From a virus, in the IMG/VR virus record IMGVR_UViG_3300043420_001327, positions 1 to 30,988 of that record: 30,988 nucleotides of DNA. The stretch is one strand, 5' to 3'. Shown here in pieces: positions 22,939 to 30,549 of the stretch (position 1 is its first letter; each line of letters opens with the position of its first letter). Made by a program: the position numbers and the translations under genes. The notes below the pieces were generated by a model. It did not search any database, was not told the DNA's origin, and saw only the letters and a list, made by a program, of their open reading frames with translations.

Positions 22939-24939
22939 ATGAGTAAGTTAGCAAAATCATTAATGATGGGTGCTGCAGGTGCTGCAGGTGAAAATCTTTA
23001 TATCGAAGACGTTTTTAGCACTTATCTCTACACAGGCAACAGCAGCACGCAGACAATCACGAATGAGATTGATCTGGCGGGTGAAGGGGGGTTGGTTTGG
23101 ACAAAGATACGAAGCATCAGTAGCAGCCACATCTTGGTTGACACAGTGCGGGGCGGGAATACTCATCTCCGCACAAACAATACAGATGGCAACGGATACT
23201 CCTATTCATACACGTTCAATTCAAATGGCTACACGATTGGAACGGATAGTCAAGATGTGAACGAATCCACAAGAACCTACGCCTCCTGGACCTTCCGCAA
23301 GGCGGAGAAGTTCTTTGACATTGTGACTTATACGGGGGATGGTACTGCTGGGCGAACGGTATCGCACAACCTTGGCAGTGTGCCGGGTTGCATTATTGTC
23401 AAACGGACGGACAGTGTTTCCGACTGGCAGGTATATCATAAAGCGCTCGGTGAAACTTTCCATTTATTTCTAAACGATACCCAACCAGAAATTGGCCCTA
23501 GTGGTAGATGGGACTCAACAGCACCCACCTCTGCTGTGTTTTCATTAGGTGGCAGCGGGGAGAATGTCAACGACTCCGGCGGCACCTACGTCGCCTACCT
23601 ATTCGCTCACGACGCTGGCGGGTTTGGCGATGATGGCACGGAAAGTGTGATTAAGTGTGGGAGTTTTACCGGTGCCAATATCAGTGTTGATCTTGGCTGG
23701 GAGCCCCAGTTCTTGCTTGCAAAGCGAACTGATTCCACGAGCAACTGGTTTCTGGTAGACAACATGCGCGGTTTCCTTGTAGGAACCGACTCCTTAAATC
23801 TATCCCCAAACCTGTCAATCAGTGAAAATACGACTTGGTTCTCGCTGACTAATACGGGATTTCAGTACACATCGAGTAGTGCCACTTACATCTACATCGC
23901 CATCCGCCGTGGGCCGATGAAGACGCCCGAAGATGCGACGGAGGTGTTTGGAGTTACTGCTGCTTCCAATGAACCTTCATCTACCTCTCCAGGTCCAACT
24001 CTGAATAGCCAATCTGGTGTTCTTGCTGATTTAATTTTTCATCGTCCACGCCGGACTGATAGCAATAGTTTCCATGCAGCATCACGTTTGCAAGGAGCAG
24101 ACAAATACATGGTAACAACTCAAACAACTGCAGAGAGTTCAGCAGAAGGTACATTCGGAGGTTTTTGGAAATTTGACAATAATGAATACGCTTATATTCC
24201 TGGCCCCGGTTTGTATAACAATACAACTATTGGTACCCCGTATGTTGTTAATTCCTTCCGCCGCGCCCCCGGCTTCTTCGACGTGGTGGCTTGGACTGGT
24301 TCAGCAACATCAACTGGTCAGGCTCGATACATTAATCATAATCTATCTGCTCCTGTTGATCTAATAATAATTAAGAATCGAAGTTCTGGTGTTTGGATAG
24401 TGCAAGTGTCCCCTTTAGTGACTGGTAATAATCATTATACATTAAATCTTAATAATGGAAATAGTGCGTTTAGTGACTTAACATTTTCACTATCTTCTAC
24501 AAGTTTCGTTGTTACTACATTTCAATTTGCTGGATATCAACCGTATAATACAGACACCAACGGACAAAATTATATTGCATATCTATTTGGAAGCCTGCCT
24601 GGAGTTTCTAAGGTAGGAATGTATACAGGTACAGGGACAACACAAGATATAGACTGTGGATTTACTTCAGGGGCTCGATTTGTTCTAATTAAAAGATTAG
24701 ACCCGGTAGTAACGCTCGCAAGCACTCCTCCATCTTCTGTGGGAGATTGGTACGTCTGGGACACCGCTCGCGGCATTGTTAGTGGTGACGATCCCTATTT
24801 GTTACTCAATAGCACCGCTGCTGAAGTCACCAATACCGACTATATCGACCCGCTGAGTTCTGGCTTCCAGATATCCTCATCTGCGCCTGCAGCACTTAAT
24901 GCTGATGGTGGTTCTTACATTTTCCTCGCTATAGCATAA
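22939..24939 (+). CDS. DUF7483-type repeat tail protein, mosaic composition
   Basis: This 666-residue protein is built from about six units of roughly 100 residues. Each has a pattern like YTGDGTAGRTVSHNLGSVPG, (I/L)(I/L)xKRTDSxSDW, L.LN and SGGTYVAYLF. This matches the DUF7483-type domain of marine phage tail proteins. Base composition is patchy: sampled lines at 23041 and 23581 are about 55% and 65% G+C, whereas 24481 is near one third, like the rest of the window; short G+C-rich tracts return at about 24241-24300 and 24700-24870. Codon use follows. This suggests acquisition from a G+C-rich relative with later recombination. A receptor-binding or fibre-tip role is inferred. Confidence 0.8.
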   Translation: MSKLAKSLMMGAAGAAGENLYIEDVFSTYLYTGNSSTQTITNEIDLAGEGGLVWTKIRSISSSHILVDTVRGGNTHLRTNNTDGNGYSYSYTFNSNGYTIGTDSQDVNESTRTYASWTFRKAEKFFDIVTYTGDGTAGRTVSHNLGSVPGCIIVKRTDSVSDWQVYHKALGETFHLFLNDTQPEIGPSGRWDSTAPTSAVFSLGGSGENVNDSGGTYVAYLFAHDAGGFGDDGTESVIKCGSFTGANISVDLGWEPQFLLAKRTDSTSNWFLVDNMRGFLVGTDSLNLSPNLSISENTTWFSLTNTGFQYTSSSATYIYIAIRRGPMKTPEDATEVFGVTAASNEPSSTSPGPTLNSQSGVLADLIFHRPRRTDSNSFHAASRLQGADKYMVTTQTTAESSAEGTFGGFWKFDNNEYAYIPGPGLYNNTTIGTPYVVNSFRRAPGFFDVVAWTGSATSTGQARYINHNLSAPVDLIIIKNRSSGVWIVQVSPLVTGNNHYTLNLNNGNSAFSDLTFSLSSTSFVVTTFQFAGYQPYNTDTNGQNYIAYLFGSLPGVSKVGMYTGTGTTQDIDCGFTSGARFVLIKRLDPVVTLASTPPSSVGDWYVWDTARGIVSGDDPYLLLNSTAAEVTNTDYIDPLSSGFQISSSAPAALNADGGSYIFLAIA

Positions 24940-24942
24940 ATA
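24935..24942 (+). promoter_or_regulatory. Late-promoter-like box CATAAATA
   Basis: CATAAATA overlaps the TAA stop of the repeat protein and is followed by TTCAAA, as at 27493. It lies 22 nt before the ATG at 24965. Confidence 0.55.
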
Positions 24943-24964
24943 TTCAAACGCATAAGAATAAGAA

Positions 24965-25453
24965 ATGGAACTCAGAGTTAGAGAAACCGGACAAGTTATT
25001 ACTGAAAGTGAGTTTCGTGCTCTTTATAAGAACACATCATTTCCTAAACCATTAACTCTTGATATTTTAGATTCATTTGGTGTTGATGCGATTCTTGAAG
25101 GACCACAAGCAACAACTACACCACCTTATGAGATTTCAGTAAGGCAGGGTATTGAAGAAATAAATGGTAAGTGGTTTACTAAGTATGTTGTAGGTCCCGT
25201 TTTTACTGACACTGAAGATAAAACAGCAGTAGAGCAAGAGGCAGAATATAAAGCAGGTATTGACAATAGAGCATCGGAAGGTGTAAGAACACAAAGAGAT
25301 AAGTTACTTCAAGAAACTGATTGGGTTGTAATTAAAGCAAAAGAAACTGGTACAAATCTATCGGCAGCATTTAAAGATTATCGTCAAGCACTTCGTGATA
25401 TTACACTTCAGAATGGATTTCCTCATAATGTAACTTGGCCTGTCAAACCATAA
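24965..25453 (+). CDS. Tail-fibre assembly / chaperone-like protein
   Basis: This 162-residue protein has an N-terminal part with LRVRETGQVITESEFRALYK and FPKPLTLDILDSFGVDAILEG, then a C-terminal core RTQRDKLLQETDWVVIKAKE with FKDYRQALRDITLQNGFP and VTWPVKP. The core matches phage tail assembly chaperones (Phage_tail_APC / DUF4376-like) and the genes at 4058 and 29342. It has its own late-promoter-like box, unlike the other two, and follows the DUF7483-type protein, its probable client. The stop is in the next box. Confidence 0.75.
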   Translation: MELRVRETGQVITESEFRALYKNTSFPKPLTLDILDSFGVDAILEGPQATTTPPYEISVRQGIEEINGKWFTKYVVGPVFTDTEDKTAVEQEAEYKAGIDNRASEGVRTQRDKLLQETDWVVIKAKETGTNLSAAFKDYRQALRDITLQNGFPHNVTWPVKP

Positions 25454-25460
25454 ATAAATA
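25449..25460 (+). promoter_or_regulatory. Double late-promoter-like box CATAAATAAATA
   Basis: Two overlapping TAAATA cores at 25451 and 25455 cover the TAA stop of the chaperone-like gene. They lie about 19-23 nt before the GTG start at 25479. Confidence 0.5.
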
Positions 25461-25478
25461 AAAGACAGTAAAAAAATC

Positions 25479-26075
25479 GTGTCTAGTTTAAAAACCTATA
25501 ATATACAAAATCCATCTTCACCTACAGTAAATATTGGTTTGGGATCTGATGGAACTACAACTTTAGGAAATGTTGTTTCCTCAGGTATTTTAACAGTATC
25601 AAATATTAGTTCTTCAGGAATTATTACTGCAATAGGTCTAAGTGTTAGTGGTATTGTAACAGCATCAAATGCTAGTATTGGCGGGTCAGTAACAGCAGCG
25701 AGTGCTAGTATTGGTGGTGCAACAACAACATCATCAATTACAGTTTCTGGTATTACATCAACAAGCAATTTGATTGTTGAAAATTCTGCATATAACTCAA
25801 TTTCAACAACTTCTATAAATAAGACATTAGTGAATCGCGAACTTTGTACGATAATTGGTGTTGGCACTCAAGCAGGACTTACAATTACTTTGCCATCATC
25901 TCCATCATCTGGATGGGAAGTTGGAGTAGCGATTGCTGGAACCTTCACTGATACTATCATAGGTAGAAATGGAAGTAATATTATGGGATTTGCGGAGAAT
26001 TTAACAGTAGATAAGGCATATGCTACTCTCAGATTTGTTTATACGGACACAAATGGCGGTTGGAGGATTTTCTAA
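25479..26075 (+). CDS. Module C tail fibre (GTG start)
   Basis: This 198-residue protein starts with GTG (MSSLKTYNIQNPSSPTVNIG). The shaft uses SGI(L/I/V)TVSNISSSGIITAIG-type repeats with ASIGG units. The C-terminal domain (ITLPSSPSSGWEVGVAI, FTDTIIGRNGSNIMG, GGWRIF) is shared with the fibres at 10575 and 20213. GGAGG in the Trp-Arg codons is 9 nt before the adhesin ATG. No strong Shine-Dalgarno precedes its own start, and the GTG lies at the usual distance from the late box. Confidence 0.85.
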   Translation: MSSLKTYNIQNPSSPTVNIGLGSDGTTTLGNVVSSGILTVSNISSSGIITAIGLSVSGIVTASNASIGGSVTAASASIGGATTTSSITVSGITSTSNLIVENSAYNSISTTSINKTLVNRELCTIIGVGTQAGLTITLPSSPSSGWEVGVAIAGTFTDTIIGRNGSNIMGFAENLTVDKAYATLRFVYTDTNGGWRIF

Positions 26076-27113
26076 ATGACAACACTGAGTCAATTTTTCC
26101 CTAGTGGATCTGGTGGTGGTGGAGGTACTCCAGGCATTCCTCTAGAAATGCTACTTGTTTCTGGTGGTGGTGGAAAGGGTAGTGGTTCTGATGGACCTCC
26201 TTATAGTTGGGCTGGCGGAGGCGGTGCGATAGAATATGTAAATTCTTATCCAGTTCAACCAGGAACTACGCTTACAGTCACTGTAGGTCAAGGTGGAGCT
26301 TGTGGAACTCCAGGTTCACCGGGAACTCCAGGTTCTAATGGAGGATCTTCTTCAGTACTAGACCCAACTGGACAAAGATTTCATGTTTTAGGTGGCGGCG
26401 GAGGTGGACGTTGTGTGGGTTCTTGTCCAGGTTTACCTGGAGGAACTGGTGGAGGTGGTGGTATGGGACCATCATATGGAGGATCCTGCGGATTAGGTGG
26501 TGAAGGTGCATATTATGTTGGAACACCAAGTTCGATTATGTGTATAACTAAAAACGTTATTTGTCGATGTACATTTGGTTCGCCATGTAATCAAGTATCA
26601 TATGACATGGCTTGCCAGGACTTTTTAAAGACTCAATATGGATTTAAGGGTGGATTTCCAGGATCTACTTTTGTCAATCCTGGTGGTCCTACTTTTTCTG
26701 GGGGATCTGGTGGAGCAGGGGGACAAATTGGTGGTATGTATATTCCTCCAGCATGTCCTTCTCCTGGCACGTTAGCTTTCTGCTATCCAATTTATAATGG
26801 TTTTGTATCTAGTATTGAAGGAACAGAAAAAGTTTATGGTCTTGGGGGTGTAGCCGCAGGAAATCTGTGTTTTGTGTGTTATAGTTCTGCTCTATGTAGA
26901 GATACTTGCTGCCCAAATCAAGGATGGGGGCATGGGGGAGCTTATTTTCTATGTTATACCAGTGGACAAGATGGAGTTGTTATTATTAAATATCCTGATG
27001 CTTTTGCAGCAGCATCACCAACAGCATATCCTGGTGCAACTGATATTTCTCCATCAACTCCTGGATATAGAACTTATAGATTTACAAGTACTGGAACTCT
27101 CACACTACCATAA
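26076..27113 (+). CDS. Gly-rich, Cys-rich tail adhesin C
   Basis: This 345-residue protein begins MTTLSQFFPSGSGGGGGTPG, with IPLEMLLVSGGGGKGSGS, polyglycine layers and about 18 cysteines, clustered in MCITKNVICRCTFGSPC and LCRDTCCPNQG. The end, GATDISPSTPGYRTYRFTST with TLTLP, matches adhesin B. Conserved ends with a divergent middle suggest the loops are the receptor-facing part. It starts directly after the fibre stop and is followed by TAAGGAGG and the module C assembly-type gene. Confidence 0.85.
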   Translation: MTTLSQFFPSGSGGGGGTPGIPLEMLLVSGGGGKGSGSDGPPYSWAGGGGAIEYVNSYPVQPGTTLTVTVGQGGACGTPGSPGTPGSNGGSSSVLDPTGQRFHVLGGGGGGRCVGSCPGLPGGTGGGGGMGPSYGGSCGLGGEGAYYVGTPSSIMCITKNVICRCTFGSPCNQVSYDMACQDFLKTQYGFKGGFPGSTFVNPGGPTFSGGSGGAGGQIGGMYIPPACPSPGTLAFCYPIYNGFVSSIEGTEKVYGLGGVAAGNLCFVCYSSALCRDTCCPNQGWGHGGAYFLCYTSGQDGVVIIKYPDAFAAASPTAYPGATDISPSTPGYRTYRFTSTGTLTLP

Positions 27114-27127
27114 GGAGGAAATAAAAA

Positions 27128-27496
27128 ATGGCAGGATTTGCTCAATTAAATGAAAATAATGTAATTATCGATATTGTAGTTATATCTGATGATGATATTT
27201 TAGATGATAATGGTAATTTGAGTGAAGAACTTGGGGTAGAAAGAATTAAATCTCTTTTAGGACAAGATACTCGCTGGGTTATTGCAAATAAACAAAGAGT
27301 TGCTAGAATTGGTGATACCTATGATCATAGTAGAAATGCTTTCATTTACAAAAAACCCTTTCCTTCTTGGATTTTAAATGAGGATACTTTAGAATGGGAT
27401 GCACCAACTCCAATTCCTGGTGAAAATTATGTTTGGAATGAAGAAACTCTAACTTGGGACTCTCTAGAGAATCCAGTAGATACCGAAACTACCTAA
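27128..27496 (+). CDS. Adhesin-associated assembly protein C
   Basis: This 122-residue acidic protein is a paralogue of that at 21838: MAGFAQLNENNVIIDIVVIS, DDILDDNGNLSEELGVERIK, then RWVIANKQRVARIGDTY, PFPSWILNEDTLEWDAPTP and WNEETLTWDS. The shared N-terminus and W-x-x-E-x-L-x-W repeats suggest a common partner. It follows adhesin C with TAAGGAGGAAATAAAAA, almost the same junction as in module B. Its stop lies in a CTAAATA box. Confidence 0.65.
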   Translation: MAGFAQLNENNVIIDIVVISDDDILDDNGNLSEELGVERIKSLLGQDTRWVIANKQRVARIGDTYDHSRNAFIYKKPFPSWILNEDTLEWDAPTPIPGENYVWNEETLTWDSLENPVDTETT

Positions 27497-27499
27497 ATA
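27493..27499 (+). promoter_or_regulatory. Late-promoter-like box CTAAATA
   Basis: ACCTAAATATTCAAAAGAG covers the TAA stop of the preceding gene and is nearly the sequence at 22312. It lies 22 nt before the GTG start at 27522. Confidence 0.55.
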
Positions 27500-27521
27500 T
27501 TCAAAAGAGACATTAAGATAA

Positions 27522-28310
27522 GTGGCACTTAATTTTCCAGATAGTCCTGTACTTAACGAAATATATACAGATTCTACATCTGGGTTTTCTTACCAGTGGA
27601 ATGGTACAGTATGGATAAGTTATACTGCAGCTGCTGCATCAAATACTGTAAGAGAAATAGATGATATTTCTGGATCTTTTGATGGTTCACAAGCATCTTT
27701 TCCAATTACAATTAGTGGAAATTCTGTAACAGTATTAACTCCAGAACAACTAATTGTAAGTCTTGGTGGTGTTATTCAAAACCCAAACCAAGATTACATT
27801 ATATCTGGAAGTGATATTATTTTTACGACTCCACCAGCATCTGGGTTGGATTTCTTTGCGACTTTAATTGGAAGTTCTTTTGCGGTTGGGTTCACGACAT
27901 CTGGTGGAAATGTTTATTATAGGCAAGTCTATAATCCAATCGGTGTTCAAACCACATTTAACTTTGCAAATGGATATACTGTAGGATATCTTGATGTTTA
28001 TAAGAATGGTGTAAAACTTCTATCTACAGTTGATTTTACTGCAACAAATGGAGTTTCATTTGATTTAAGTCCAGCAGGTCAGATTGGTGATGAGATTGAA
28101 GCGATTGGGTATAAAGCACAAACTGTAGGTATTTTAACAAGTGGTGCAGTTGGTGGTGGTACTGATAATGTTTTCTATGAAAATGGACAAACAGTAAACT
28201 TTAGTTATACAATCACTCCAGGAAAAAATGCGATGTCTGCTGGTCCCATAACGGTTGGAGCAGGTGTAACGGTTACTATTCCTGATGGTTCTTCATGGAT
28301 AATCGTATAA
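27522..28310 (+). CDS. Tail fibre protein with repeated beta modules (GTG start)
   Basis: This 262-residue protein starts with GTG: MALNFPDSPVLNEIYTDSTS then GFSYQWNGTVWIS, the standard opening of many marine T4-like fibre and neck proteins. Two related modules follow: PEQLIVSLGGVIQNPNQDYI near residue 75 and VGYLDVYKNGVKLLSTVDF near residue 155. The C-terminus (NGQTVNFSYTITPGKNAMSA, then GPITVGAGVTVTIPDGS) is a widespread fibre end. The stop TAA joins GGAGG for the next gene. It is a virion structural protein; the precise location is unknown. Confidence 0.85.
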   Translation: MALNFPDSPVLNEIYTDSTSGFSYQWNGTVWISYTAAAASNTVREIDDISGSFDGSQASFPITISGNSVTVLTPEQLIVSLGGVIQNPNQDYIISGSDIIFTTPPASGLDFFATLIGSSFAVGFTTSGGNVYYRQVYNPIGVQTTFNFANGYTVGYLDVYKNGVKLLSTVDFTATNGVSFDLSPAGQIGDEIEAIGYKAQTVGILTSGAVGGGTDNVFYENGQTVNFSYTITPGKNAMSAGPITVGAGVTVTIPDGSSWIIV

Positions 28311-28324
28311 GGAGGTAAAGAATT

Positions 28325-29329
28325 ATGCCAGTAGTCATTAGCGGTTCATCAGGTATTTCTGGAGTTGCTGGAACAGCAGGTTCTCCAGCTATTTCTGGAG
28401 CAACCCCAAATTCAGGTCTTAACTTTGAAAATGATGCAGTCAATATTTCAATAGGAAGTTCAAATCGTCTAAATGTTGACGCTCAGGGAAATATTATCAT
28501 AACTGGTATTGTAACTGCTACAAGTTTTAGTGGTGATATTACTGGAACAGCAACTACAGCAACGACTGCACTTACAGCAACGACTGCACTTACAGCAACA
28601 ACTGCAGGATATGCAACGACTGCAGGTATTTCCACAGTATCTCAAGGATTAACGGGAACACCAAATATTACTGTAGGAACTGTTACAGCTAATGCTATTA
28701 GTGCATCGGGAACAGTGGGTTCTGCAAGTTCGGTTTTAACTTCTAGTGGATCTGGAATTTATTGGTCACAACCAGCTAGTGGTGCTTGGACTTATATTTC
28801 TAGCGTAACTGCTAGTAACTCTGCCACCATAGATTTTACTTCAAATATTGATAGTACATATGATACCTACGTATTTGTCGGTAAAAATTTAGTTCCTAAT
28901 ACAGATGCCGTGCATATGCGTATGCGTTATTATGACGGATCGACGTGGACTCCAGGCACATCTGGGTATGGTTCTCAAAATTTATCTGTTTATAGTACTA
29001 ATGCTCTCGCTTCTGTTCATAATGTAGGAAGTGCTGATGAGCTTTATACAAGTAATGAAAATGCAAATTCAGGAACTTCTAACGTCTTTTCAAGAGGTGG
29101 ATTAAACTTTATTTATTATGTAAGTAATCCTTCAGATACAACTGCATATAAACATGCTTATGGTGAAGGTTTTCTTTATGGATCTGCATCTTGGGCAAAT
29201 AACACGGTATTATTATCGTGGTCTCATGTTTATGCTTATACTACTGCAGTTACTGGAGTAAGATTTTTCTGGAGTAGTAGTAATGTAGTCACAGGAAAGA
29301 TTGATATGTATGGTATTAAGAATTCATAA
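28325..29329 (+). CDS. Tail fibre with YATTAG shaft and beta C-domain
   Basis: This 334-residue protein begins MPVVISGSSGISGVAGTAGS. The shaft is low-complexity ALTATTALTATTAGYATTAG, encoded by two exact 18-nt repeats at 28555 and 28573. The C-terminal 180 residues (WTYISSVTASNSATIDFTSN, STYDTYVFVGKNLVPNTD, GKIDMYGIKNS) form a beta-sandwich end common in marine phage fibres. A strong GGAGG site precedes the ATG. It shares 55 identical bases with the module B fibre. Confidence 0.85.
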   Translation: MPVVISGSSGISGVAGTAGSPAISGATPNSGLNFENDAVNISIGSSNRLNVDAQGNIIITGIVTATSFSGDITGTATTATTALTATTALTATTAGYATTAGISTVSQGLTGTPNITVGTVTANAISASGTVGSASSVLTSSGSGIYWSQPASGAWTYISSVTASNSATIDFTSNIDSTYDTYVFVGKNLVPNTDAVHMRMRYYDGSTWTPGTSGYGSQNLSVYSTNALASVHNVGSADELYTSNENANSGTSNVFSRGGLNFIYYVSNPSDTTAYKHAYGEGFLYGSASWANNTVLLSWSHVYAYTTAVTGVRFFWSSSNVVTGKIDMYGIKNS

Positions 29330-29341
29330 GGAGATATAAAA

Positions 29342-29620
29342 ATGACTAGATATCACGCAACACCACAAGGAAATATTCCATTTACTCCTGAAGAAGAAGC
29401 AGAATGGGACGCGAGAGAAGCAGAATGGGCTGCTGGAGAATCTGATAGAAAAGCATCAGAAATTCGTGAGCAACGCAACCGTTTACTTGCAGAAACAGAT
29501 TGGATGGCAGGTTCTGATGTTACTATGAGTGATGATTGGAAAACTTATAGACAAGAACTTAGGGACATTACACTTCAAGATAGTTTTCCTGATAGTGTAA
29601 CTTGGCCTGATAAACCTTAG
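29342..29620 (+). CDS. Tail-assembly-chaperone-like protein
   Basis: This 92-residue acidic protein has FTPEEEAEWDAREAEWAAGE (helical), then REQRNRLLAETDWMAGSD, WKTYRQELRDITLQDSFP and VTWPDKP. It matches the Phage_tail_APC core and is the best family example of the three in this window. It lies 12 bp after the fibre at 28325, its probable client, with AAGGAG overlapping the upstream stop. It is the last fibre-region gene before the spacer at 29621. Confidence 0.8.
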   Translation: MTRYHATPQGNIPFTPEEEAEWDAREAEWAAGESDRKASEIREQRNRLLAETDWMAGSDVTMSDDWKTYRQELRDITLQDSFPDSVTWPDKP

Positions 29621-29804
29621 TAGACACTTCAAAAACTGGCACACAGACCTTCCAGAACACCACTGGGAGGTCTTATAGTAGGTGGAGACACACGAAACCG
29701 ATGAGGTACTCCACACTGGACAGAATTCTTTTTGTCACCAGTTTCCTGTGGTTCAGTCACTGGGCTGCTAAAATATCTGAACTGACCATTAACGCACTGT
29801 TTTA
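29621..29804. other. 184-bp spacer, non-coding and structured
   Basis: No convincing plus- or minus-strand gene is present; the one minus-strand frame here has no binding site or family match. It contains an 11-bp hairpin at 29645-29673 and a possible extended -10, TGCTAAAAT, at 29766-29774, which could serve the SprT-like gene. The region is richer in G+C than nearby fibre genes. It marks the boundary between the adhesin cassettes and the downstream phage genes. Confidence 0.5.
29645..29673 (+). ncRNA. Conserved-looking hairpin of unknown role
   Basis: AGACCTTCCAG-aacacca-CTGGGAGGTCT folds as 11 bp with one T-G wobble and a 7-nt loop. No T-run follows on the plus strand (TATAGTAGG), so a normal terminator is unlikely; on the minus strand TTTTT comes about 8 nt after the stem. 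It may be an RNA processing or mRNA 3' end protection element at the end of the fibre transcript. Confidence 0.35.
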
Positions 29805-30236
29805 ATGCTTTCATTATACACCAGCGGGTACAACTATAGCAAGCATCGGTGTACTGATGCTGTGGAATGGTTCATCACAAAGTATCTTCCAAAGCACAAA
29901 CTTGAGATTACCGTAAATCATCGTGGATTGCTGCGTGAAGGTGTTTATGGGTGGTGTACTGTGATGGATTGCAACTGGCGTCCAAGAGAGTTTGAGATTG
30001 AACTACACAATCGTATGAACTCTGATCATTACCTACAGACCCTCTTCCACGAACTCTGGCACGTTTATCAGCACGTTATGGGTAATCTTAAGGATAAGCA
30101 CGGTAAACGCCTTTGGAGGGGCATAGACTACACGGAGACAGACTATGAAGATCAACCTTGGGAGATTGAAGCAAGACAGATGGAAGAACAACTCTATATC
30201 GAGTACCTGAGACTAAATGACTTTGTGTATTCCTGA
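29805..30236 (+). CDS. SprT-like zinc metallopeptidase
   Basis: This 143-residue protein has the HExxH zinc site in TLFHELWHVYQHVMG (His82, Glu83, His86), and PWEIEARQMEE near residue 118, which probably gives the third ligand. The layout (strand-helix, metal site, PWEIEA) matches SprT-like peptidase proteins common in T4-like marine phages. The substrate is unknown; roles in head maturation or host protein cleavage are possible. No strong Shine-Dalgarno lies before the ATG. Codon use is less AT-rich than the fibre genes, like a conserved core gene. Confidence 0.85.
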   Translation: MLSLYTSGYNYSKHRCTDAVEWFITKYLPKHKLEITVNHRGLLREGVYGWCTVMDCNWRPREFEIELHNRMNSDHYLQTLFHELWHVYQHVMGNLKDKHGKRLWRGIDYTETDYEDQPWEIEARQMEEQLYIEYLRLNDFVYS

Positions 30237-30240
30237 TAAC

Positions 30241-30269
30241 TTGACAACCTCATAAATCCTCACTAGACT
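30241..30269 (+). promoter_or_regulatory. Candidate sigma70 promoter
   Basis: TTGACA (30241-30246), a 17-nt spacer and TAGACT (30264-30269, 4 of 6 consensus) follow just after the peptidase stop. It would start the four small genes at 30327-30988 with a leader of about 50 nt. Confidence 0.45.
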
Positions 30270-30326
30270 ACCTTTGTTGGGGTTGATAAGAAAAGCTTTA
30301 AGTTCCTTTAAAACACTTTAAAAAAA

Positions 30327-30530
30327 ATGCTGAAGACCAAAAAACATCTCATCAACGTTGCACCCAAGAGCAGCAAAGCTAAGAATCGTTTTGCAAATCA
30401 AATGGATTCTCTACACGCTATGGAAGTTGAGCAAGAAACTGACAGTCAGTTCTTTGTGGTTTCTATCAATCGTCGCTACTGCTTTTGGTTGAATAAAGAA
30501 AATGATCCTCACTGGAATGTTATTAAATAG
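30327..30530 (+). CDS. Small conserved phage protein (67 aa)
   Basis: This 67-residue protein starts basic (MLKTKKHLINVAPKSSKAKN) and continues RFANQMDSLHAMEVEQETDS, then VVSINRRYCFWLNKENDPHW. The pattern resembles a small protein of unknown function found in many T4-like marine phages. It is preceded by an A-run without a clear Shine-Dalgarno. No catalytic motif is seen. Confidence 0.65.
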   Translation: MLKTKKHLINVAPKSSKAKNRFANQMDSLHAMEVEQETDSQFFVVSINRRYCFWLNKENDPHWNVIK

Positions 30531-30549
30531 ATATTAATTGGAGAGTATT

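Noticed and set aside
25496-25867. 123-codon minus-strand frame in the module C fibre
   Set aside because: This is the same effect of low-complexity fibre sequence; it overlaps a well supported gene.
11230-27113. Diversity-generating retroelement acting on the adhesins
   Set aside because: No reverse transcriptase or template/variable repeat pair with adenine-specific differences is visible in the window; variation is better explained by recombination.
29700-29804. Possible tRNA or tRNA remnant in the spacer
   Set aside because: A GGTTCAGTCAC stretch recalls a T-arm, but no acceptor stem, anticodon arm or complete cloverleaf could be built.
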